A stretch of 64,000 nt of DNA, taken from positions 1-64,000 of the forward strand of contig CAZFQS010000008.1 of the NCBI GenBank assembly GCA_964521285.1, read 5' to 3'. The notes beneath the pieces are model-generated. The model was not told the origin of the DNA. It was given only the letters and a program-made list of their open reading frames with translations, and ran no database searches. Of this stretch, positions 17,914-26,114 are shown one piece after another. This stretch comes from G020354785 sp964521285 (GTDB taxonomy: Bacteria > Bacteroidota > Bacteroidia > Bacteroidales > UBA10428). The translations under genes were made by a program, and so were the position numbers. Position 1 is the first letter of the stretch. Every line of letters starts with the position of its first letter.

Positions 17914-20900
17914 ATGAGAGTTTCCGGATTATTATTAGCATTTTTTTTACTGCCATTTATTTCCAAATCTCAGATTGTTATCAACGAAATAATGGCTGCC
18001 AATGCAACGACACTATTTGAAACAGATTATTACAATTTTCCCGACTGGATTGAGATATATAACAGAGGAACTTCCGGTATTAATCTGCGAGACTACTATT
18101 TATCCGACGATATTGAAGAATTGCAAAAGTATAATTTTCCTGTTACTTCCCTTGCAGCCGGACAATATTTCATGGTATACTGTGATAAGAATGCAACAGG
18201 CAGACATACAATCTTTGGCTTGGACGTGGATGGTGAATCAATATATCTCAGTAACAAGTCAGGAAACATAATTGATTATGTTAAATATCCTTTACTGTTT
18301 CCTGATATATCATATGGAAGAAATCCTTCTGACATAAATCAATGGCTTTATTGTGCAACACCTACTCCCGGAGAGGCAAATTTAACTACAAGCGCTACAA
18401 AGCGAGGAGCTAAAGCAGGCTACTCCATACAAGAAGGAAGACTGAGCTCGCCGGGTTCTCTTTCCCTTTCAGGCAGTAATATCAGATATACAACAAATGG
18501 TGCCGAGCCTGAATTAACTTCCACTGCATACTCACAGCCAATAAGTATTAACAGCACAATGACAGTGAAATCAAAAACTTTTCAAAATAATTACCTGCCC
18601 GGAGAGACTCATGCAAATACCTATTTTCTTAATGAACATAATTTCACATTACCAGTCGTATCTGTTTCTTATACACCTGATTATTTCTACAATAATACCA
18701 TTGGCATATATGTAGTGGGGACAAATGGGATTGAAGGAAACTGTTACGGTAGAGCCAACTGGAACCAGGACTGGGAACGTGCTGCCTATCTTGAGTACTT
18801 TGATGAAAATGGAGTAAAGCAACTATCCCAACCTGTTGGTGTGAAGGTAGCAGGCGGTTGCAGCAGGTCTTTTTCAAATCAGAAATCTCTGGCTATATAT
18901 GCCCGCAATAAATACGGTAATGACGAATTTGATTATTTCTTTTTTAAGGAAAAACCGGAAATTGGAATATACAATTCTATTTTCCTTAGAAATTCAGGAA
19001 ATGACGTTAATCAGACACAATTAAGGGATGCTTTTCTTCAGGCACTTGTTAATAAATCCATAGACCTGGATTATCAGGCCTATCGGCCTGTTATTGCTTA
19101 TTTTAACGGTGCTTACTGGGGCATAATGAATATAAGGGAAAAGATAGATGAAGATTATTTCTTTAGTAATTATGCAATGTCAGACGATAGTATTGATTTT
19201 CTGGAAGGAATCCTTAGAAGTGGTTTTGATGACAGTTATGTAGCTATTCGCGGATCTGCAACAGAGTTTAATGATATCATTTCTTTTATATCATCAAATA
19301 GCCTTGCAAATGATGCCAACTATGAATATGTGGTTTCCAAACTTGACCTTCAGGAATATTTAAATTATATGGCTGTTCAGATATATATTGCCAACACAGA
19401 CTGGCCGGGCAATAATCTTAAGTTCTGGAAAAAGTCAAATAACGGTAAATGGCGCTGGATATTGTTTGACACGGATTTTGGTTTTGGAGCAGAATCTTAC
19501 ACTCATGCAACTATAGAATTTGCAACTGAAACAAATGGCCCGGACTGGCCTAATCCTCCCTGGTCGACTTTGCTGTTCAGGAAATTATTGGAGAATGAAG
19601 GTTTTCAAAAAGATTTCCAAAGGACCATAATTACCCTCAGAAACACTACTTTTCATCCTGATTGGTGCAGCTATGTAATAGATAGTCTGTCAGCTATAAT
19701 TGACTATGAAATTAGTTATCATAAGCAAAAATGGGGAGGGACTAAAAATAACTGGTACAACAGTCTTAACCGGCTGATAGAATACGCTGAAGACAGGTAC
19801 AATTTTATTCCCGGATATGTTAATTCTTATTTTGGCTCGGGCGGGGATCAGGTAGTTATTTCTATTTCAAATCCTGATAAATTAAAAGGTGATGTCGCGG
19901 TTAATGAGTCTGTAATTAAATATTATCCGCTTAATCTTGCCACTTCCAGGGATTTGAGGCTTTCTATCGAAGCCCTTCCTGCAAAAGGTTTTATTTTCAG
20001 TCACTGGAATTATGCTGATCAGGCACTCATCAAATACATAATAGAGATGGGAAGTGAGTGGAGTTATCTTGATGAGGCAGGTGATTACCCTGCAAACTGG
20101 ATAGACCTTTCATATGATGATTCTTCGTGGGACAAAGGTTTTGCACAGCTGGGCTATGGTGACGGCGATGAAACAACTGTTATTTCTTACGGAGGTGATG
20201 CTGGTAATAAGATTCCATGTGCATTGTTCAGAAAGAAATTTACGGTCGGGGATACAGCAGGTATGGCAGATATAGAACTGGGACTGAATGCTGATGACGG
20301 TGCAATTGTATACCTGAACGGACAGGAAATTTTCAGAAATAATATGCCGGCAGGTACTGTCGTTTTTGATTCTTATGCCTCAGAGCCTGTTCCCAATGAA
20401 AATTCGTTCGTATATACTGAAGTCGACAGGGAACTATTCAATATCGGTGAAAATATAATTGCCTGCGAGGTACATCAGGCAAATGCTTCCAGCAGTGATG
20501 TAAGTTTTGATATATCAATTGGCTACAAGTATGAGGTAGATTCCTTAGCTGGTATATATAGCCAGGAAGCACTCATAAAAAGCGACACCAGTTTTAATAT
20601 TTCCCTTGAACCGGTTTTTGAGCCAATTGACAACATAGAAGGAATTTATCTGAATGAAATAGCCTCTGTCACATCATTATTCAAGGATGAGTATGATGAA
20701 AAATCCGGTTTTGCTGAGTTATATAATAATACTGGCGAAGATATTACACTGTTCAGCTTCTTTTTGTCTGACGATAAAAACAATCTAATGCGCTATGCCA
20801 TACCTGATTCCACTGTAATACCTGCTTACGGTTTCATAACTTTTTACCTGGACGGAGAGGCCAGGCAGGGTATAATGCATACTTCATTTAAGGCTGATAC

Positions 20901-21360
20901 TGATGGAGAATCAATGTTTTTGTCACAGAAAGTCGGGGAGACAATTCATGTTCTCGACTCAGTAAGCTTTGCATTCCTGGTGACTGATCATTCTTTCGGG
21001 AAATATGTTGATGGTACAGGTGAATGGCTTCATATGGAGAATATTACACCGGGTCAGCCTAATGATCCGGAGGCGCTTGGATTAAACCGGACAGTCAAAG
21101 AAAGCACACCTGATATAATAATCTATCCAAACCCGTCAGATGGAAATTTATTAATTTCCATAGATGAAAATGATATAAATTCACAAATATATTCAATCGA
21201 TGTGGTTGACATCAGTGGCAGGGTTGTATATCCGCAAGTCTGGTTGAACAGCAATATCAGTCATCTTAACCTGGAACATTTGAACAGCGGATTATATTTC
21301 GCAAGGATATACAAGGGTAAACATCTGGTTGATGTCCGCAAGTTGATTATAGTCGAATAA
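17914..21360 (+). CDS. Large secreted CotH-kinase-like protein with lamin-tail domains and extra beta module (paralogue 2)
   Basis: This 1148-residue paralogue has the same order as its neighbour: signal peptide (MRVSGLLLAFFLLPFISKSQ), lamin-tail, chitobiase-like, CotH core (GIMNIREKIDEDYF, WRWILFDTDFGFG), second lamin-tail, T9SS domain (IIYPNPSDGNLLI ... GLYFARI). It carries an extra module of about 182 residues at 20023-20568 (EMGSEWSYLDEAG ... IIACEVHQANASSSDVSF). This resembles the galactose-binding-like beta domain seen in other CotH proteins and is bounded by 8-bp direct repeats. The last third is much closer to paralogue 1 in DNA sequence than the first two thirds. There are 208 nt between the genes. 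Confidence 0.88.
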   Translation: MRVSGLLLAFFLLPFISKSQIVINEIMAANATTLFETDYYNFPDWIEIYNRGTSGINLRDYYLSDDIEELQKYNFPVTSLAAGQYFMVYCDKNATGRHTIFGLDVDGESIYLSNKSGNIIDYVKYPLLFPDISYGRNPSDINQWLYCATPTPGEANLTTSATKRGAKAGYSIQEGRLSSPGSLSLSGSNIRYTTNGAEPELTSTAYSQPISINSTMTVKSKTFQNNYLPGETHANTYFLNEHNFTLPVVSVSYTPDYFYNNTIGIYVVGTNGIEGNCYGRANWNQDWERAAYLEYFDENGVKQLSQPVGVKVAGGCSRSFSNQKSLAIYARNKYGNDEFDYFFFKEKPEIGIYNSIFLRNSGNDVNQTQLRDAFLQALVNKSIDLDYQAYRPVIAYFNGAYWGIMNIREKIDEDYFFSNYAMSDDSIDFLEGILRSGFDDSYVAIRGSATEFNDIISFISSNSLANDANYEYVVSKLDLQEYLNYMAVQIYIANTDWPGNNLKFWKKSNNGKWRWILFDTDFGFGAESYTHATIEFATETNGPDWPNPPWSTLLFRKLLENEGFQKDFQRTIITLRNTTFHPDWCSYVIDSLSAIIDYEISYHKQKWGGTKNNWYNSLNRLIEYAEDRYNFIPGYVNSYFGSGGDQVVISISNPDKLKGDVAVNESVIKYYPLNLATSRDLRLSIEALPAKGFIFSHWNYADQALIKYIIEMGSEWSYLDEAGDYPANWIDLSYDDSSWDKGFAQLGYGDGDETTVISYGGDAGNKIPCALFRKKFTVGDTAGMADIELGLNADDGAIVYLNGQEIFRNNMPAGTVVFDSYASEPVPNENSFVYTEVDRELFNIGENIIACEVHQANASSSDVSFDISIGYKYEVDSLAGIYSQEALIKSDTSFNISLEPVFEPIDNIEGIYLNEIASVTSLFKDEYDEKSGFAELYNNTGEDITLFSFFLSDDKNNLMRYAIPDSTVIPAYGFITFYLDGEARQGIMHTSFKADTDGESMFLSQKVGETIHVLDSVSFAFLVTDHSFGKYVDGTGEWLHMENITPGQPNDPEALGLNRTVKESTPDIIIYPNPSDGNLLISIDENDINSQIYSIDVVDISGRVVYPQVWLNSNISHLNLEHLNSGLYFARIYKGKHLVDVRKLIIVE
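20023..20576 (+). repeat. 182-codon module bounded by 8-bp direct repeats
   Basis: GCACTCAT occurs at 20023-20030 and again at 20569-20576, exactly 546 bp (182 codons) apart. The enclosed beta-sandwich module is missing from the tandem paralogue. The flanks encode ALIK at both junctions, suggesting an in-frame insertion or deletion by short-repeat recombination. Confidence 0.6.
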
Positions 21361-21406
21361 AACAGATTGGAAATACAGGAATCTTTTCAGGATTATGTGT
21401 GAACTT

Positions 21407-23257
21407 TTAATGTTTCGTTAAATTCCGTAACAATACTGCCCAGTCCGATTGAGGATCAGCAGGCGGTTTTCCAATGAACTGATTTTGGCCTCCTTTAACC
21501 TCTGTAACCGAACCTTTCATGAGTTCACCCCCATTTCGGGGATTATACCACAGCAGCTCAAATAATCCGTTATCTTGAGTAAGATCTATTTTAGTATCCT
21601 TTACGTAAGGCAAATAAATAGCATAGATCTTTCCGGGTTTGGCAAGGCAGTAATCAGCAGGATTATCAGTAAGTTCATCTGCCGGTTCCATTTCCGCAAA
21701 GGGCAGGTAGTTTTGAAAGAATTCGAGAGCAAAGCGGGTGTAATCCCACATCTGTTCACGTGAGCGCCAGTCTTCACATCCCAGATCATTATTGTGGTTT
21801 TTATATCCAAAATACCATTCCACGCCTCCTCCTCCGGCCATCAGACTTGCCCAGAGCACGTATTTCCGGACAGTGTCCTGGTTATTTATTTGCCTGTCAT
21901 CGGGATCTACGCCGCGCCAGGCCGGACCTATTTCATCGATGTTTACCACCCATGATTTTCCGGCTTTTTGTGATTTTTTTATCCAGCTAAGGCATTCATT
22001 ATGAGCATCTAATGGATTCCCAATCTGAATCGAGGGTCCGTCCAGAAATTCAAATCCCAGGAGGTTATTAAGAATTTCATACCTGTATACGGGATTCGAA
22101 TGGGTATGGATAACAACAAAGCTTTTGTAGGGATCATGTTCTTTCATATATTTAATCATCTCCTTTTGCTGGTGGGTGGTCTGTGCCCGGGGAGTAAAGC
22201 CAGCATACCCGTTTTCTTCCCCCATGTTCCAGGTTATTGCCAGGTGATGCCCGAAGCGGGCAATGAGCTCCCTGTAATAAAGCCTGCGTTCCAGGTTTGT
22301 ATTACCGCTGTCGAGCAAAAGTTCATTCTCAGTTTCCTGGGTAACGACATGAAGCATTATTCCGAGCTTGTCCATATGCGAAAATACCTTTTCCCACTGG
22401 TCCAGTTTACTGCAATCGAATCGTAAACGTTCTTCATAATCTGTATATGGCCATACATCCTCACCATCTCCACCTATATTCATTGTAAGAAAATAAACTG
22501 AATTCATTCCTCTGGATGCAAGGTAATTTAGTGCACCTGTTATAGCTTTTCCCTTTCCGTCCTTCCATTCAGGGTCACCGGTATTCCAGTCATTATAATG
22601 TTTCTTATACTGGTGCAGAGAGGTGTTTGGTGCTGCTTCCCCCATTCTATGTTCGCTATCGCCTTTATAGAAGGTACCGTCAAAATCTTCATATGCCAGA
22701 AAATTCTCAGGTGAGTCTGCTCCTCCTTTCAGAAAATATTGTCCTGTTTCTGCAAACTGTAAGTACCTGTGGCCTGTATATCTGAGTCTCCCTTTGCCGC
22801 GAAAATCATTTCCCGCTTTGTTGGGCGAACCAACTTTAAAGGTCCCTTTAGAACCGTCAAAAAAAACCGGATTGCCCTCGTCAGGCGCATCACTTATCGC
22901 TATATTTTTATCCTGCCTGAATGATGCCTCATAAGCCCATGTTCCTTCATGATCAGGAGTAAACCTTACTTGCCATTTATTACCACTGTCTGCACTTGTT
23001 TCACCAGCATTTCCATCTGCTGCATAAAATCCGGGCACTTTATATTGAGCACTGTCATGAGCAAAAGTTATCATTAAACGATAATCCAGGAAAGGATTCG
23101 GCTCAGCATTTTCGCCTGTAAAAGGTCCGTTAAATGTAAGTGTTACTGTGTGCCATTTCTTTAATTCGCCGTCTATAACAACACCTGATTTGGTACAAGA
23201 CAGTAATATGAAAGCAAAAAATACTATTATGAGTAAAAGGAGGTTCCTTGTTTTCAT
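21407..23257 (-). CDS. DUF5060-containing glycoside-hydrolase-like lipoprotein
   Basis: This 616-residue lipoprotein (FAFILLSCTKSG lipobox) has an N-terminal DUF5060 beta-sandwich (WHTVTLTFNGPFTGE, NPFLDYRLMITF, FTPDHEGTWAYEASF). A TIM barrel related to DUF4038/GH140-type enzymes follows (RYLQFAETGQYFLKGGADS, LDQWEKVFSHMDKLGIMLHV, ITWNMGEENGY, VVNIDEIGPAWRG). A short C-terminal beta domain ends it. Glu residues in NMGEENG and NIDEIGP are candidate catalytic acid/base and nucleophile by position in clan A barrels. It is likely a cell-surface glycosidase (apiosidase-like or related), but the substrate cannot be read from sequence. It converges on the CotH paralogue upstream. Confidence 0.8.
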   Translation of the reverse strand: MKTRNLLLLIIVFFAFILLSCTKSGVVIDGELKKWHTVTLTFNGPFTGENAEPNPFLDYRLMITFAHDSAQYKVPGFYAADGNAGETSADSGNKWQVRFTPDHEGTWAYEASFRQDKNIAISDAPDEGNPVFFDGSKGTFKVGSPNKAGNDFRGKGRLRYTGHRYLQFAETGQYFLKGGADSPENFLAYEDFDGTFYKGDSEHRMGEAAPNTSLHQYKKHYNDWNTGDPEWKDGKGKAITGALNYLASRGMNSVYFLTMNIGGDGEDVWPYTDYEERLRFDCSKLDQWEKVFSHMDKLGIMLHVVTQETENELLLDSGNTNLERRLYYRELIARFGHHLAITWNMGEENGYAGFTPRAQTTHQQKEMIKYMKEHDPYKSFVVIHTHSNPVYRYEILNNLLGFEFLDGPSIQIGNPLDAHNECLSWIKKSQKAGKSWVVNIDEIGPAWRGVDPDDRQINNQDTVRKYVLWASLMAGGGGVEWYFGYKNHNNDLGCEDWRSREQMWDYTRFALEFFQNYLPFAEMEPADELTDNPADYCLAKPGKIYAIYLPYVKDTKIDLTQDNGLFELLWYNPRNGGELMKGSVTEVKGGQNQFIGKPPADPQSDWAVLLRNLTKH

Positions 23258-23336
23258 TTCCTTAAGTATTTTTAGTTTGTTTCAAATAAAATTAATACTT
23301 TTTCAAAAAAGCTTTATTTTTAACTAAAAAACAATT

Positions 23337-24341
23337 ATGATGAAATCCAATTCAATTCTGTTATCAATAAGTATGGCAGTCATTATGATTCTCCCTGCGC
23401 TTTCTCTAGTGAAAGGTGCAGGTGAGGATACTGTTGCTATACATAGCATTGGACATGGCTCTGTTATGTTTGAATGGAATAACATGGTAATTCATGTTGA
23501 TCCATACTCTTCAGTAGCTGATTACTCGCAGTTGCCTGATGCAGACCTTATATTTGTCACACACGGACATGGTGATCATTATGATTTAAGTGCTATTGGG
23601 AATATTAAAAAGGACAGTACTATAATGGTTTGTAACCAGGAAGTTAAAGATTTAAATACTTATACAGACACAACTGTTGTAATGAACAATGGTGACAGCA
23701 TTGAAATAAAAGGAATACCTGTTAAAGCTGTTCCTGCATATAATTTTGATAAGGCCTATCATCCTAAAGGTGTTGGTAATGGCTATATATTTACTTTTGG
23801 TGAGAAGAATATATATGTCGCAGGGGATACAGAAAATATTCCTGAGATGGACAACCTGGGAAGAATAGATATTGCCTTTCTTCCGATGAACCTCCCCTAT
23901 ACCATGACTCCCGAACAAGCTGCTGATGCCGCAATAAGAATCAATCCGGATATATTATATATTTATCATTTCAGCAATTCAGATACAGCACATTTAAGAA
24001 GCTTACTTAGCGATCATGAGAATATTGAAGTAAGAATAGGTAAATCAGTTTACTACGAAAAAACCATCCGTGATCCTGATGAGCCCAGTGGATTAAAAAA
24101 AAATGAATTTAATAAAGTAGTTGTTTTTCCGAATCCCGTGAAAGACTTTTTAACAATAATGAAGCAGCAGTCATATTTACAGTTATCAGTATTTAATACT
24201 ACAGGGCAATTGCTAATGAATAGACAACTGGATGGAAGAGGCAGACAATTGCTGGATTTGAATTTTCTTAAACCTGGGATATATGTTCTGCAGATTGAAA
24301 ATAATAATTATAATACTAATGAGATTCTAATAAAGGAATAA
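23337..24341 (+). CDS. Secreted metallo-beta-lactamase-fold hydrolase with T9SS domain
   Basis: This 334-residue protein has a signal peptide (to ~LVKGAGED). An MBL fold of the UlaG/YtnP-like type follows: SIGHGSVMFEWNNMVIHVDP, THGHGDHYDLSAIG (metal-binding HxHxDH), VAGDTENIPEM and a late HFSNSD. UlaG-type proteins are usually cytoplasmic lactonases. This one ends in a T9SS sorting domain (VVFPNPVKDFL ... GIYVLQI), so it acts outside the cell. Its sorting domain is almost the same as that of the next gene, 42 nt downstream. The start could be either of two adjacent ATGs (23337 or 23340). Confidence 0.87.
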   Translation: MMKSNSILLSISMAVIMILPALSLVKGAGEDTVAIHSIGHGSVMFEWNNMVIHVDPYSSVADYSQLPDADLIFVTHGHGDHYDLSAIGNIKKDSTIMVCNQEVKDLNTYTDTTVVMNNGDSIEIKGIPVKAVPAYNFDKAYHPKGVGNGYIFTFGEKNIYVAGDTENIPEMDNLGRIDIAFLPMNLPYTMTPEQAADAAIRINPDILYIYHFSNSDTAHLRSLLSDHENIEVRIGKSVYYEKTIRDPDEPSGLKKNEFNKVVVFPNPVKDFLTIMKQQSYLQLSVFNTTGQLLMNRQLDGRGRQLLDLNFLKPGIYVLQIENNNYNTNEILIKE

Positions 24342-24382
24342 TCAGAATAAATGGCTCCTGCATTTAATTTAGCATTTGAAAT

Positions 24383-25978
24383 ATGAAACAGAAAATTATT
24401 GTTTTTCTGATACTATCCTTCCATTTTGTATTTTATTACAGTATATATTCTCAATCCTCATATATCGGTTTGGGCTGGGCAAAGAACTCAGTTAATACTG
24501 CTGTATTCAGAAAGAACTCCGTTGTAACATATAAGGGTATTCAGCATGTTGCATATTATGATTCAACCGGTTCTGTTATTCTGGCTAAAAGAAAGATTGG
24601 AACAGACAGCTGGATAGTACATAAAACTTCTTATACCGGAAATATCGAAGATGCTCACTGTTCAATAAGTATAATGGTTGATAATGATGGCTACCTTCAT
24701 ATGGCATGGAACCATCACAACAATGCATTACATTATTGCAAAAGTATTGAGCCCGACTCACTGGAATTAACACCGGAAATGAGTATGATTGGAACATATG
24801 AAGATGATGTTACATATCCTGAATTTTTCAGGTTACCCGGGGGAGATCTTATTTTTATGTACAGGCATGGTGTATCAGGCCGTGGAAACCTGGTTGTTAA
24901 TAAATACATGCTGGCAGAAAAACAATGGGTAAGGCTTCATGATATACTAATTGACGGAGAAAACCAGAGAAATGCGTACTGGCAATCATGTATCGATACT
25001 AATGGGACTATACATGTTTCATGGGTCTGGAGAGAAACCGGGGATGTTGCTACAAATCATGATCTCTGTTATGCCAGATCAACTGACGGAGGAGTAACAT
25101 GGGAAAAATCTGATGGTGAAGAGTATATTATTCCTGTTACAGCAGCTACAGCAGAGTATGCCTGTAAGATTCCCCAGGGAAGTGAATTAATAAACCAGAC
25201 CTCAATGTATGGTGATTCATATGGCAATCCCTATATAGCAACATACTGGAAACCGGCAGGGACAAATGTACCCCAGTATCATATGGTATATCGTGACAGT
25301 ACAGGCTGGAAATCTATACAAATTTCAAATCGCAAGACCGCCTTTTCACTAAGTGGCGGCGGAACAAAAAAAATACCTGTATCAAGACCGCAAATACTGG
25401 TAGATGATAAATATGATTCGATAAAGGTATACCTTATATACAGGGATGAGGAGCGTGACAGTAAAGTTTCGGTAAATGTTTGCAGTAATCTAAACTCCGA
25501 TGAATGGCTGGTCTATGATCTGACGGACTTCCGGGTTGACAGCTGGGAACCCAGTTATGATACGGAACTCTGGAAAGACTCATCAAGACTTAATATTTTT
25601 GTTCAGAGATCAGGCCAGGGTGATGCAGAGGGACTGGAAGATATACCTGCACAACCGGTTTACATAATTGAAATGCCACAGGATATGCAGCCTTCAGATA
25701 CGATTAATGTTCCTGAACTACCCAGTATATTAAAAAAAAATGAATTTAATAAACTAGTTGTTTTTCCGAATCCTGTGAAAGACTGTTTAACAATTATGAA
25801 GCAGCAGTCAGATTTAGAATTGTCAGTATTTAATACCACAGGGCAGTTGCTTATGAAGAGACAACTGGATGAAAGCGACAGACAAGTGCTGGATTTGGAT
25901 TTTCTTGACCCGGGGATATATATTCTGCAAATTGAAAATAACAAGTATAATACTACTGAGATTCTCGTTAAGAAATAA
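24383..25978 (+). CDS. Secreted BNR-repeat beta-propeller protein with T9SS domain
   Basis: This 531-residue exported protein (signal MKQKIIVFLILSFHFVFYYSIYSQ) has a propeller with BNR_4-type blades: KGIQHVAYYDSTGSVILAKR, SISIMVDNDGYLHMAWNHHN, IDTNGTIHVSWVWRETGDVA, ARSTDGGVTWEKSDG (Asp-box) and SRPQILVDDKYDSIKVYLIY. Some BNR_4 proteins are polysaccharide lyases (ulvan lyase families) or glycosidases. Conserved His/Tyr candidates (NHHNNALHYC, MYRHG) are compatible with a lyase, but this is inference. It ends with a sorting domain (VVFPNPVKDCL ... GIYILQI) nearly shared with the upstream gene, with which it likely forms an operon. Confidence 0.83.
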   Translation: MKQKIIVFLILSFHFVFYYSIYSQSSYIGLGWAKNSVNTAVFRKNSVVTYKGIQHVAYYDSTGSVILAKRKIGTDSWIVHKTSYTGNIEDAHCSISIMVDNDGYLHMAWNHHNNALHYCKSIEPDSLELTPEMSMIGTYEDDVTYPEFFRLPGGDLIFMYRHGVSGRGNLVVNKYMLAEKQWVRLHDILIDGENQRNAYWQSCIDTNGTIHVSWVWRETGDVATNHDLCYARSTDGGVTWEKSDGEEYIIPVTAATAEYACKIPQGSELINQTSMYGDSYGNPYIATYWKPAGTNVPQYHMVYRDSTGWKSIQISNRKTAFSLSGGGTKKIPVSRPQILVDDKYDSIKVYLIYRDEERDSKVSVNVCSNLNSDEWLVYDLTDFRVDSWEPSYDTELWKDSSRLNIFVQRSGQGDAEGLEDIPAQPVYIIEMPQDMQPSDTINVPELPSILKKNEFNKLVVFPNPVKDCLTIMKQQSDLELSVFNTTGQLLMKRQLDESDRQVLDLDFLDPGIYILQIENNKYNTTEILVKK

Positions 25979-26114
25979 TCCGTTTATTTTCACATTGCTC
26001 GGATTACTTATCATTTCTGCATGTTTTATTTAACATATCAGCCATAACTTTCAGATTGTCATCTTTGTAAATTTTTCTATTTTTATATTGTGTTAACATT
26101 AATTATACACAATC

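Noticed and set aside
14769..21360. Tandem CotH genes as a transposon-carried duplication
   Set aside because: No transposase or terminal inverted repeats were found around the pair.
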